This document shows, one piece after another, positions 1-6,987 of a stretch of 7,081 nucleotides of DNA; positions within the stretch are counted from its first letter, which is position 1, and each line of letters starts with the position of its first letter. This DNA comes from an uncultured Clostridia bacterium (GTDB lineage Bacteria; Bacillota; Clostridia; Oscillospirales; Oscillospiraceae). Below the pieces are notes generated by a model. It had not been told where the DNA came from and made no database searches. It saw only the letters and a list, made by a program, of their open reading frames with translations. The stretch lies in NCBI GenBank assembly GCA_946011705.1, contig CAMGCA010000099.1, positions 1 through 7,081 of the forward strand, written 5' to 3'. A program made the position numbers and the translations under genes.

Positions 1-28
1 CAGAACTCCATTACCATGAGGCCCAATC

Positions 29-121
29 CCAAGATATATTCTCACATTCTTTCGACTCCTTTCTGCCGCCGCGTTCCGCGGCGGCAAAAAGGAGTCGAAA
101 GAATGTCAGAATATATCTTGG
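29..121 (+). repeat. Long inverted repeat (45-bp arms, 3-nt loop) burying the mmsA ribosome binding site and start codon
   Basis: The arms at 29-73 and 77-121 are reverse complements except at two positions (43/107, C-C, and 63/87, C-A), and the loop is TTC at 74-76. The innermost 9 bp are pure G/C. The right arm contains the AAGGAG ribosome binding site (89-94), the ATG of mmsA (103-105) and the next five codons. The left arm carries CTCCTTTCT (57-64 region), which pairs with that site and also resembles the anti-Shine-Dalgarno end of 16S rRNA. There is no T-run after the stem on either strand, so it is not a standard intrinsic terminator. A transcript crossing the whole element should fold into a very stable hairpin that hides the start. 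It could be an mRNA-processing or translation-limiting element between an upstream binding-protein gene and mmsA. It could also be a fold-back assembly artefact, since the symmetry runs into coding sequence. Confidence 0.9.
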
Positions 122-1662
122 AAATGAACCACATTGTCAAGGAGTTCTCCGGGTTCAGAGCGCTGGATGATGTCAATCTGAAGGTTAAAAAGGGCGAGAT
201 CATGGCAATCTGCGGCGAAAACGGCGCGGGCAAGTCCACCCTGATGAACGTTCTGTCCGGTACCTACCCCTATGGCAGCTACTCCGGCGACATCGTTTAC
301 AATGGCGAAGTCTGCAAGTTCCGCAATCTGCGCGACAGTGAGGCCAAGGGCATCGTTATCATCCATCAGGAGCTGGCCCTCAGTCCCTACCTGTCCATCG
401 CCGAGAACGTGTTCCTGGGCAACGAGCGCAAGAAGGTCAATGGCGTCATCGACTGGACCGAGACCCGCAAACAGGCTCAGGAACTGCTGGCCCGGGTAGG
501 CATGGAGAACGAGAACGTCAACGTTCCCGTAAACACCCTGGGTGTGGGCAAACAGCAGCTCATCGAAATCGCCAAGGCCCTCGGCAAGAAGTGTGACCTG
601 CTGATTCTGGACGAGCCCACCGCCGCCCTGAATGACCGGGAATCCGCCCAGCTGCTGGAGCTGATGCTGCAGCTGAAGGCTCAGGGCATCACCTGCATCA
701 TCATCTCCCACAAGCTCAACGAGATCAGCTACGTTGCCGATGCTATCACCATCATCCGCGACGGCAAGTCCATCGAGACTCTGGAAAAGGGCAAGGACGA
801 CTTCTCCGAGGAGCGGATCATCAAGGGCATGGTGGGCCGCGAGCTGACCAACCGCTACCCCAAGCGGGAGGACTGCCCCATCGGCGACGTGATCTTTGAG
901 GTCAGGAACTGGAACGTCTTCCATCCCGATGACGCCAACCGTCAGATGCTGAAGGATATCAACCTCCAGGTCCGGGCCGGTGAGGTCGTGGGTCTGGCGG
1001 GTCTGATGGGCGCTGGCCGTACGGAGCTTGCCATGAGCCTCTTCGGCCGCAGCTATGGTCAGAAGATCACCGGTGACATTTTCATCAAGGGCGAGAAGGT
1101 GGACCTGAAGGACGTCCGCACCGCCATCAAGCACCGGATGGCCTATGTGTCCGAGGACCGGAAGACCTACGGTCTGGTGCTGATTGACAGCATCAAGTTC
1201 AACATGACCCTGTCCGCTCTGCGGGAGTTCTTCTCCAAGAACGGCATTGTTGACCACAATCTGGAGAAGGTTCGTTCCGAGGAATACCGCACCAAGATCA
1301 ACGTGAAAACCAACACCATCGACCAGACCGTCGGCTCCCTGTCCGGCGGCAACCAGCAGAAGGTGGTTCTGGCAAAGTGGATGCTTACCGAGCCTGACGT
1401 GCTGATTCTGGACGAGCCCACCCGTGGTATCGATGTCGGCGCCAAGTACGAAATCTACTGCGTCATCAACGAGCTGGCCAAGGCCGGCAAGGCAGTTATC
1501 GTTATTTCCTCTGAAATGCCCGAGATCATCGGCACCTGCGACCGCACCTATGTGATTAACGAAGGTGAGATCGCCGGCGAGCTGAAGGGCGACGAGATCA
1601 CCCAGGAGGCCATCATGGGCTGCATCATGGCCCACAACAGAAAGGAAGAGGTAGAAGCATGA
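103..1662 (+). CDS. mmsA: Multiple-monosaccharide (arabinose/xylose-type) ABC transporter, ATP-binding protein MmsA/GguA-like
   Basis: This cytoplasmic ATPase of about 519 residues has two fused nucleotide-binding domains and powers sugar import with the permease encoded next. Domain 1 has Walker [10 protein letters not shown] (residues 38-46), a Q-loop in [11 protein letters not shown], signature LGVGKQQ (146-152) and Walker B LLILDEPT with D170/E171. Domain 2 has a degenerate Walker [10 protein letters not shown] (300-308, Arg in place of the Lys), signature LSGGNQQ (413-419) and Walker B with D437/E438. An intact first site with a degenerate second P-loop is normal for the RbsA/XylG/MmsA carbohydrate-importer family. 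The length and the segment [12 protein letters not shown] fit MmsA/GguA better than RbsA. I chose the ATG at 103 because AAGGAG lies 8 nt upstream and the protein then begins directly with the domain. An in-frame ATG at 16 would add 29 residues encoded by the inverted repeat and has no ribosome binding site. The stop overlaps mmsB by 4 nt. The exact sugar is inferred from the downstream ara genes. Confidence 0.93.
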   Translation: MSEYILEMNHIVKEFSGFRALDDVNLKVKKGEIMAICGENGAGKSTLMNVLSGTYPYGSYSGDIVYNGEVCKFRNLRDSEAKGIVIIHQELALSPYLSIAENVFLGNERKKVNGVIDWTETRKQAQELLARVGMENENVNVPVNTLGVGKQQLIEIAKALGKKCDLLILDEPTAALNDRESAQLLELMLQLKAQGITCIIISHKLNEISYVADAITIIRDGKSIETLEKGKDDFSEERIIKGMVGRELTNRYPKREDCPIGDVIFEVRNWNVFHPDDANRQMLKDINLQVRAGEVVGLAGLMGAGRTELAMSLFGRSYGQKITGDIFIKGEKVDLKDVRTAIKHRMAYVSEDRKTYGLVLIDSIKFNMTLSALREFFSKNGIVDHNLEKVRSEEYRTKINVKTNTIDQTVGSLSGGNQQKVVLAKWMLTEPDVLILDEPTRGIDVGAKYEIYCVINELAKAGKAVIVISSEMPEIIGTCDRTYVINEGEIAGELKGDEITQEAIMGCIMAHNRKEEVEA

Positions 1663-2822
1663 GCAACAAGACCAGCAAAAAGGCAACCCTGAACATGAGA
1701 CAGTACGGCATGATGATCATGCTGATTGTCGTTTACGTTTTCTTCGCGATTCTGACCGGGGGCAAGAACCTGACCCCCATGAACATCAACAACCTGATCA
1801 TGCAGAACGGCTACGTGGTCATCCTGGCCGTCGGTATGCTGCTGTGTGTTCTGACCGGTAACGTCGACCTGGGTGTCGGCTCCGTGGTCGCTACCTGCGG
1901 CGCTGTTGCCGGTACCCTGATCGTTGACTTCGGCGTCAGCACCCCTCTGGCCATGCTGGCCGCTCTGGCTGTGGGCGCTGCCTTCGGCGTGTTCGTCGGC
2001 TTCTTCGTCTCCGAGCTGGAGATCCCCCCCTTCATCGTCACCCTGGCTACCATGCTGATGGGCCGTGGCCTGTGCTACGTCATCCTGAAGGCCCAGACCA
2101 AGGGCCCCCTGCCCGCCAGCTACAACTGGATCGGCACCGGCTTCCTGCCCACCATCCCCGTGGGCGGCGTTGACCTGATCTGCCTGGTCGTTGCCGCTGT
2201 CATCTCCGTCCTCATCGTTCTGGGCGAGATGACGGCTGTCGCACCCGCCACGCAGCCCGGACTGCCGGTGGCTCCCGCCTGGCAGCTCATCGTCAAGGAC
2301 GCCGTCATTATCGGCATCGTCTGGTTCTTCTTCTGGAAGCTGGCCAACTACAACGGCATCCCCGTGGTTCTGGTTCTGATGGCCATTCTGGTGGGTATCT
2401 ACCACTTCATCACCACCAACACCGTCGCCGGCCGTCAGGTCTACGCCATGGGCGGCAACGCCAAGGCTGCCCGGCTGTCCGGTATCAACACCAAGAAGGT
2501 CTTCTTCTGGGTCTACGCCAACATGGGCCTTCTGGCCGCTGTTGCCGGTATCGTCCTGTCCGCCCGTAACCAGTCCGCTACCCCCAAGGCCGGTGACTCC
2601 TTCGAAATGGACGCCATCGCTTCCTGCTACATCGGCGGCGCTGCTACCTCCGGCGGCGTGGGCACCATCATCGGCGCGGTTGTCGGTGCCTTCATCATGG
2701 GCATCCTGAACAATGGTATGTCCCTGGCCGGCTACGACACCAACATCCAGAAGATCGTCAAGGGTATGGTGCTGCTGGGCGCCGTTACCGTTGACCTGGT
2801 CAGCAAGCGCAAGAAGGGCTGA
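1659..2822 (+). CDS. mmsB: Multiple-monosaccharide ABC transporter permease MmsB/GguB-like
   Basis: This integral membrane permease has 387 residues and about 10-11 hydrophobic helices (the first around residues 16-35, the last around 363-381). It belongs to the RbsC/XylH/MmsB branch. Visible family marks are GNVDLGVGS (67-75), the cytoplasmic coupling region [19 protein letters not shown] (from residue 258), the glycine-rich stretch [17 protein letters not shown], and the C-terminal NNGMS...[11 protein letters not shown]...KRKKG. The long segment between helices in the middle (around residues 140-230, including a Pro/Ala-rich stretch) fits the MmsB/XylH group, which is longer than RbsC. It starts in an ATGA overlap with mmsA, with AGGAAGAGG (1643-1651) 7 nt upstream, so the two are very likely translationally coupled. 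It would form the channel, with two MmsA-type domains, for sugar delivered by a binding protein encoded outside the window. The length looks complete. Confidence 0.93.
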   Translation: MSNKTSKKATLNMRQYGMMIMLIVVYVFFAILTGGKNLTPMNINNLIMQNGYVVILAVGMLLCVLTGNVDLGVGSVVATCGAVAGTLIVDFGVSTPLAMLAALAVGAAFGVFVGFFVSELEIPPFIVTLATMLMGRGLCYVILKAQTKGPLPASYNWIGTGFLPTIPVGGVDLICLVVAAVISVLIVLGEMTAVAPATQPGLPVAPAWQLIVKDAVIIGIVWFFFWKLANYNGIPVVLVLMAILVGIYHFITTNTVAGRQVYAMGGNAKAARLSGINTKKVFFWVYANMGLLAAVAGIVLSARNQSATPKAGDSFEMDAIASCYIGGAATSGGVGTIIGAVVGAFIMGILNNGMSLAGYDTNIQKIVKGMVLLGAVTVDLVSKRKKG

Positions 2823-2835
2823 TCCTAAGCATCTC

Positions 2836-2864
2836 AACCCGGAATGGCCCCGCCATTCCGGGTT
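2836..2864 (+). repeat. Perfect 13-bp intergenic hairpin after mmsB
   Basis: The arms at 2836-2848 and 2852-2864 are exact reverse complements with a CCC loop (2849-2851). The element begins 13 nt after the mmsB stop and ends 23 nt before the small membrane protein gene. It is followed by CCATAAAAAAGG, with no T-run, so it does not look like an intrinsic terminator on the + strand. The minus-strand exit also lacks T's. I infer a 3'-protecting or processing stem for the mmsAB part of the message, possibly setting different levels for transporter and enzymes. Confidence 0.85.
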
Positions 2865-2887
2865 CCATAAAAAAGGAAGGTATTCTT

Positions 2888-3151
2888 ATGAATGGAACCG
2901 GCAAACCATCCCAGATCTCCCTGATTCTGCGGCTTCTGGGCGGCGGTTATCTACTGTATCTGGCGTGGAGCCTGCTGAGCACCGCAGGCGGAAATACCGT
3001 TTACATTCTGATGGCTGTGTTTTTCGCGCTGGTGGGCACGGTGCTTGTGCTGCATACTCTGCTGAAAATCAGTCGCGGTGAATACACCGGGCCGACTCCC
3101 CCCGCTGACGGGGAATCTGAATTGAATGAGGATGAATCCCATGATGAATGA
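2888..3151 (+). CDS. Small two-helix membrane protein, function unknown
   Basis: I do not recognise a characterised family for this 87-residue protein. It has a short polar N-terminus, two predicted transmembrane segments (about residues 11-31 and 37-61) separated by a tight STAGGN turn, and a hydrophilic acidic C-terminal tail (66-87, eight Asp/Glu in the last fourteen residues). Short basic residues (R15, K60, R63) flank or enter the helices, which suggests both ends face the cytoplasm, but that is inference. There is no signal peptide or enzyme motif. AGGAAGG (2874-2880) sits 7 nt before the ATG, a strong ribosome binding site, so it is likely expressed. Its stop lies inside the start region of the kinase (ATGATGAATGA), implying coupled translation within the arabinose operon. 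It may accompany the transporter. From memory, similar small two-helix proteins occur in other Clostridia without assigned function. Confidence 0.75.
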   Translation: MNGTGKPSQISLILRLLGGGYLLYLAWSLLSTAGGNTVYILMAVFFALVGTVLVLHTLLKISRGEYTGPTPPADGESELNEDESHDE

Positions 3152-4673
3152 AACTGTTCTGGGTCTTGAGCTGGGCTCCACCCGTATCAAGGCCGTCGCC
3201 ATCGACGCAAACCATAATCCTGTGTCCTCCGGCGATTACACCTGGAAAAGCTCCTTTGTGGACGGTATCTGGACCTACTCCCTGGACGAGGTCTGGAAGG
3301 GCCTGAAAACCGCCATTTCCGGTGTTGCAAACCGGGAAAGCGTAGCCGCCATGGGCGTTTCCGCCATGATGCACGGCTACCTGGCCTTTGATGAAAACTG
3401 GAACCTGCTGGTGCCCTTCCGCACCTGGCAGAACACCATCACTGCTGACGCCGCTGCCCAGCTGACGGAAAGCTTCGGCTTCAATATCCCCCAGCGGTGG
3501 TCCATCGCCCACCTGTATCAGGCCGTTCTGAATAACGAGCCCCACCTCCCCCAGATCCGCCACATCACCACCCTGCCTCGCTACGTCCAAAATATGCTCA
3601 CCGGCGACACCGCCCAGGGCATCGGCGAAGCTACCGGAATCTACCCCAGCGACAGCGACAAAAACAGCTACGATGAAACCATGCTGGCGAAAATCGAGGA
3701 GCTGCTGGCCCCCCGGAACCTGCCCTGGACCGTCCGGGAGGTGCTGCCTGCGGTATTGGTTGCCGGTGAAAACGCCGGTACTCTGACCGCCGAGGGCGCT
3801 GCCAGACTGGATAACCTGCTGCCCGCGGGCATTCCCGTGGCGCCTCCTGAGGGCGATGCCGGCACCGGTATGACCGCCACCAACGCCGTAGCCCCCAGAA
3901 CCGGCAACGTTTCTGCTGGCACCTCCATCTTCTCCATGGTGGTTCTGGAAAAGAACCTGAGCAAGGTCTACGAGGAAATCGACATGGTCACCAGCCCCAC
4001 CGGTAAGCCCGTGGCCATGGTCCACTGCAACAACTGTACCAACGACACCAATGCCTGGGTGGGCGTTCTCAAGGAGACTGCGGCCCTGTTTGGCGCCACC
4101 CCGTCCACCGGCGAGCTGTACACCAAGCTGTACCAGCATACCCTGGAGGGTGATCCCGACTGCGGCGGCGTGCTGGTGTGCAACTACATGGCAGGCGAGG
4201 GCGTGACTCACATGGACGCCGGCCGTCCGTTGGTTGCCCGCCGTCCCGATTCCGCCTTTACCCTTGCCAACTTCTTCCGCGCCCAGCTCTATTCCACCAT
4301 GGCCACCCTGAAAATTGGCATGGACATTCTGGCAGAGGAGCACGTCGCCATCGACAGCCTCACCGGTCACGGCGGCTTGTTCAAGACCCCCGTTGTGGGC
4401 CAGAAGTATATGGCTGCCGCCTGCAACGCCCCCGTGACCTGCATGGAGACCGCCGGTGAAGGCGGCCCCTACGGCATGGCTCTGCTGGCCTCCTTCATGC
4501 TGCGCAAAGAAGCTGGCGAAACTCTCGAAAGCTACCTGAACACCAGGGTCTACGCCGGTGTGAAGGGCAGCACCGTGGCTCCCGACGCCGCGGATGTGGA
4601 AGGCTTCAATCAGTACCTCAAACAGTACCGCGGTCTGCTGAACGTGGAACGCGAGGCTGTCAATTCAATCTAA
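3141..4673 (+). CDS. FGGY-family carbohydrate kinase, probable L-ribulokinase (annotated xylulokinase-like in relatives)
   Basis: This cytoplasmic sugar kinase of about 510 residues has the two-domain FGGY fold. Visible marks are the N-terminal phosphate-binding motif GLELGSTRIK (residues 8-17), the substrate-side block SAMMHGY (74-80), PFRTWQNT, IPQRWSIAHLYQA, and PEGDAGTGM with the likely catalytic base D239. It also has the ATP-side motifs NVSAGTSIFSM and GHGG (409-412), then GEGGPYGMALLA. The overall pattern matches the Bifidobacterium-type xylulokinase-like subgroup rather than classical AraB or XylB. Lying directly before araA, it most likely phosphorylates L-ribulose, the step otherwise missing between AraA and AraD. 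A similarly unorthodox ribulokinase (AraK) has been described in Clostridium acetobutylicum. D-xylulose is the alternative substrate. Possible starts are the ATGs at 3126, 3132, 3141 and 3144; TGAGGA (3127-3132) is 8 nt before 3141, which I prefer, with 3144 close behind. The start overlaps the upstream gene's stop. Confidence 0.88.
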   Translation: MMNETVLGLELGSTRIKAVAIDANHNPVSSGDYTWKSSFVDGIWTYSLDEVWKGLKTAISGVANRESVAAMGVSAMMHGYLAFDENWNLLVPFRTWQNTITADAAAQLTESFGFNIPQRWSIAHLYQAVLNNEPHLPQIRHITTLPRYVQNMLTGDTAQGIGEATGIYPSDSDKNSYDETMLAKIEELLAPRNLPWTVREVLPAVLVAGENAGTLTAEGAARLDNLLPAGIPVAPPEGDAGTGMTATNAVAPRTGNVSAGTSIFSMVVLEKNLSKVYEEIDMVTSPTGKPVAMVHCNNCTNDTNAWVGVLKETAALFGATPSTGELYTKLYQHTLEGDPDCGGVLVCNYMAGEGVTHMDAGRPLVARRPDSAFTLANFFRAQLYSTMATLKIGMDILAEEHVAIDSLTGHGGLFKTPVVGQKYMAAACNAPVTCMETAGEGGPYGMALLASFMLRKEAGETLESYLNTRVYAGVKGSTVAPDAADVEGFNQYLKQYRGLLNVEREAVNSI

Positions 4674-4677
4674 TTAT

Positions 4678-4683
4678 AAGGAG
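4678..4683 (+). promoter_or_regulatory. Ribosome binding site that decides the araA start
   Basis: AAGGAG lies 2 nt before an in-frame ATG at 4686 and 11 nt before a second ATG at 4695. Two nucleotides is too close for normal initiation, so the second ATG is favoured, giving MKYTFWFVVGSQ, which begins right at the conserved AraA N-terminus. Confidence 0.7.
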
Positions 4684-4694
4684 ACATGATTCAT

Positions 4695-6155
4695 ATGAAA
4701 TACACTTTCTGGTTCGTGGTCGGCTCTCAGTTCCTGTACGGCCCCGAAGTTCTGGACACCGTCGCAAAGCGCGCCGAGGAAATGGCCGCCAAGCTCAGCC
4801 AGGTTCTGCCCTACCCCCTCATCTACAAGGTCACCGCCAAGACCAACAAGGAAATCGCTGACGTTGTCAAGGAAGCCAACTACGACGATTCCTGCGCCGG
4901 TATCATCACCTGGTGCCACACCTTCTCTCCCTCCAAGATGTGGATCAACGGCCTCGTGAACCTGCAGAAGCCCTACTGCCACCTGGCCACCCAGTACAAC
5001 AAGGAGATCCCCAACGAGGAGATCGACATGGACTTCATGAACCTGAACCAGGCCGCCCACGGCGACCGGGAGCACGGCTTCATCGCTGCCCGGCTGAGAA
5101 TGCCCCGGAAGGTGGTTGCCGGTTACTGGCAGGATGCCAAGGTTCAGAAGCGTCTGGGCGACTGGATGAAGGCCGCCGTGGGCGTTGCCGTGTCCAAGAC
5201 CATGAAGGTCATGCGCTTCGGCGACAATATGCGGGAAGTGGCCGTCACCGAGGGCGACAAGGTGGAAGTCCAGGCCAAGCTGGGTTGGCAGGTCAACACC
5301 TGGCCCGTGGGCAAGCTGGTTGACACCATGAACGCCGTCACCGAGGCCGAGGTGGACGAGATGATGGCCCGCTACACATCCCTCTACGACATGGCCACCG
5401 ATGACATTGAAACCGTCCGCTATCAGGCCCGCGAGGAGGTTGCCATCAAGAAGATGATGGATGCCGAAGGCTGCAAGGCCTTCTCCAACACCTTCCAGGA
5501 CCTGTACGGCATGAAGCAGCTGCCCGGTATCGCCTCTCAGGATCTGATGGCCCAGGGCTACGGCTACGGCGGCGAGGGCGACTGGAAGGTCTCCGCCATG
5601 ACCGCCATCATGAAGGCCATGGGTGAAAACGGCAACGGCGCTTCCGCTTTCATGGAGGACTACACCTATCACCTCGTTGAGGGTCAGGAATACTCTCTTG
5701 GCGCCCATATGCTGGAGGTCTGCCCCAGTCTCGCCGCTGCCAAGCCCCGGATCGAGGTGCATCCTCTGGGCATTGGCGACCGGGAAGACCCCGCCCGTCT
5801 GGTGTTCGAGGGCAAGGAAGGCGACGGTATCGTGGCATCCCTCATCGACATGGGCGGTCGTCTGCGCCTGATCGTGCAGGACATCCACTGCGTCAAGCCC
5901 ATCATGCCCATGCCCAACCTGCCCGTAGCCCGGGTCATGTGGAAGGCGGAACCCAACCTGACCGATGGCGTGGAGTGCTGGATCACCGCCGGCGGCGCTC
6001 ACCACAGCGTGCTGAGCTACGACGTCACCGCCGAGCAGATGCGCGACTGGGCCCGGATGATGGACATTGAGTTCGTCCACATCACCAAGGACACCACCCA
6101 GGAGGCTCTGGAGAAGGAGCTGTTCCTGAACGACCTGGCCTGGAAACTGAAATAA
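4695..6155 (+). CDS. araA: L-arabinose isomerase
   Basis: This cytoplasmic metal-dependent (Mn2+ in the family) isomerase interconverts L-arabinose and L-ribulose, the first step of bacterial arabinose breakdown. The 486 residues from the ATG at 4695 match the usual length of about 490-500. Family marks include the N-terminal FWFVVGSQFLYG, WCHTFSPSKMWI, LHxAT-type HLATQYN, and HGDREHGFI. The active-site region has FMEDYTYH (E321), HMLEVCPS (E341), EVHPLGIG (H356) and AGGAHHS (H436/H437), supplying the two Glu and two His ligands expected for the metal site. The C-terminus, WARMMDIEFVHIT, is intact. It sits 21 nt after the kinase with a strong AAGGAG, which supports co-transcription. An alternative start at 4686 would add only MIH. 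A D-galactose/tagatose side activity is known for the family but cannot be read from sequence. The identification is secure. Confidence 0.97.
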   Translation: MKYTFWFVVGSQFLYGPEVLDTVAKRAEEMAAKLSQVLPYPLIYKVTAKTNKEIADVVKEANYDDSCAGIITWCHTFSPSKMWINGLVNLQKPYCHLATQYNKEIPNEEIDMDFMNLNQAAHGDREHGFIAARLRMPRKVVAGYWQDAKVQKRLGDWMKAAVGVAVSKTMKVMRFGDNMREVAVTEGDKVEVQAKLGWQVNTWPVGKLVDTMNAVTEAEVDEMMARYTSLYDMATDDIETVRYQAREEVAIKKMMDAEGCKAFSNTFQDLYGMKQLPGIASQDLMAQGYGYGGEGDWKVSAMTAIMKAMGENGNGASAFMEDYTYHLVEGQEYSLGAHMLEVCPSLAAAKPRIEVHPLGIGDREDPARLVFEGKEGDGIVASLIDMGGRLRLIVQDIHCVKPIMPMPNLPVARVMWKAEPNLTDGVECWITAGGAHHSVLSYDVTAEQMRDWARMMDIEFVHITKDTTQEALEKELFLNDLAWKLK

Positions 6156-6170
6156 GGCCGCTGGGCGGCC
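6156..6170 (+). repeat. Short G/C hairpin directly after the araA stop
   Basis: GGCCGC, loop TGG, GCGGCC forms a perfect 6-bp stem beginning at the first base after the araA TAA. It is followed by ATCCAATATG with no T-run, so an intrinsic terminator is not supported. A transcript-end protection stem or a pause site is possible. Confidence 0.6.
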
Positions 6171-6209
6171 ATCCAATATGTGTCCGGCTGATCTATCATC
6201 GCCGCACCA

Positions 6210-6238
6210 TTGGGTACTGCTCGATATCGTTCTATTGT
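6210..6238 (+). promoter_or_regulatory. Weak candidate promoter upstream of araD
   Basis: TTGGGT (6210-6215) and TATTGT (6233-6238) are separated by 17 nt and match three and four of six bases of the sigma-A -35 and -10 consensus. Start of transcription would fall near 6245, at the edge of the 21-bp palindrome. GTACTG occurs twice (6214-6219, 6237-6242) around the 8-bp palindrome CGATATCG (6222-6229). The gap is AT-richer than the flanking genes, which supports a control region, but the promoter match is weak and may be chance. Confidence 0.25.
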
Positions 6239-6245
6239 ACTGTGG

Positions 6246-6266
6246 GGGAGGGTCAATGACCCTCCC
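6246..6266 (+). promoter_or_regulatory. 21-bp perfect palindrome before araD (operator or hairpin)
   Basis: The arms GGGAGGGTCA (6246-6255) and TGACCCTCCC (6257-6266) are exact reverse complements around a single A at 6256. As RNA it gives a 9-bp stem with an AAT loop. It ends 10 nt before the araD ribosome binding site. The exact dyad could be a repressor operator, and its position right after the candidate -10 box fits. As RNA it could modulate araD translation or end some transcripts, though only TT follows the stem. It does not resemble the AraR operator pattern that I know from Bacillus. Confidence 0.55.
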
Positions 6267-6288
6267 TTCCGCAAAGAAGGAGAATATT

Positions 6289-6987
6289 ATGCTTGAAGAA
6301 CTGAAAAAAAAGGTTTACGAAGCCAACATGGAGCTGCCCCGCCGGAATCTGGTTACCTACACCTGGGGCAACGTCTCCGGCATTGACCGGGAAAAGGGCC
6401 TGGTGGTCATTAAGCCCAGCGGCGTGGAGTATGAGGAGCTGACTCCCGATATGCTGGTGGTGCTGGATCTGGACGGCAACATTGTGGAGGGCGACCTGAA
6501 CCCCAGCAGCGACACCAAGACCCACATTGAGCTGTACAAGGCCTTCCCCCAGCTGGGCGGCATCGTCCACACCCACAGCCCCTACGCCGTTGCCTGGGCA
6601 CAGGCCGGCCGGGATATCCCCTGCTACGGCACCACCCACGCCGACTACTTCTACGGCCCCATTCCCTGCGCCCGTCACCTGACTCAGGCGGAGCTGGACG
6701 AGGATTACGAAAAGGGCACCGGCACCGTCATCATCGAGACCTTCCGGGATCGGAACATCGACCCGAAAGCGGTTCCCGCCGTGATCTGCCACAGCCATGG
6801 CCCCTTCACCTGGGGCAAGGATCCGGCCCAGGCCGTCTATCACGCGGTTGTTTTGGAGGAAGTGGCCAAAATGGCCATTTTCACCCGTCAGGTCTGCCCC
6901 GACGCGGCTCCCGCGCCCCAGCGGATTCAGGACAAGCACTACCTGCGCAAGCACGGCCCCAACGCGTATTACGGCCAGAAAAAGTAA
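6289..6987 (+). CDS. araD: L-ribulose-5-phosphate 4-epimerase
   Basis: This cytoplasmic zinc-dependent class II aldolase-family enzyme converts L-ribulose 5-phosphate to D-xylulose 5-phosphate, the last step before the pentose phosphate pathway. Its 232 residues match E. coli AraD (231). Expected residues are present: TWGNVSG (25-31), KPSGV (42-46), SSDTKTH with D75, zinc ligands H94 and H96 in VHTHS, D119 in THADYF, third zinc ligand H170 in CHSHGPF, and the C-terminal HGPNAYYGQ with Y228 in the place of the catalytic Tyr. I set the start at the ATG of 6289, with AAGGAG (6277-6282) 6 nt upstream. An in-frame ATG at 6178 would add 37 residues that lack AraD similarity, have no ribosome binding site and run across the palindrome. 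Separation from araA by 133 nt, unlike the tight spacing elsewhere, suggests separate control. L-fuculose-phosphate aldolase and related sugar-acid enzymes are the alternatives, but the motifs and context favour AraD. Confidence 0.96.
   Translation: MLEELKKKVYEANMELPRRNLVTYTWGNVSGIDREKGLVVIKPSGVEYEELTPDMLVVLDLDGNIVEGDLNPSSDTKTHIELYKAFPQLGGIVHTHSPYAVAWAQAGRDIPCYGTTHADYFYGPIPCARHLTQAELDEDYEKGTGTVIIETFRDRNIDPKAVPAVICHSHGPFTWGKDPAQAVYHAVVLEEVAKMAIFTRQVCPDAAPAPQRIQDKHYLRKHGPNAYYGQKK

Noticed and set aside
1..28. 3' end of an upstream sugar-binding-protein gene.
   Set aside because: A TGA at 17-19 could end such a gene, but only five codons are visible and they match no recognisable C-terminus.
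16..102. In-frame extension of mmsA to an ATG at 16.
   Set aside because: It has no ribosome binding site, the added residues are encoded by the left arm of the inverted repeat, and the family begins at the residues after 103.
964..1040. Degenerate second P-loop (Arg for Lys) in MmsA as a sign of decay.
   Set aside because: This asymmetry is the normal state in the RbsA/XylG/MmsA family, and all other motifs are intact.
106..1686. Long open frames on the minus strand opposite mmsA, mmsB, the kinase, araA and araD (for example 106-1686, 1548-2837, 3069-4370, 4674-6176, 6253-6954).
   Set aside because: They lie in phase opposite the real codons. The + strand genes rarely use TTA, CTA or TCA codons, so antisense stops are missing. 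The predicted products are low-complexity, rich in Gly, His, Val and Asp, and match no family.
6235..6240. TTGTAC as an AraR half-site.
   Set aside because: The Bacillus-type AraR operator is a dyad built on GTAC GTAC, and only one half is present here. A six-base match is easily chance.
6178..6288. In-frame extension of araD to an ATG at 6178.
   Set aside because: It has no ribosome binding site, crosses the palindrome, and adds 37 residues absent from AraD. The ATG at 6289 has an ideal site.
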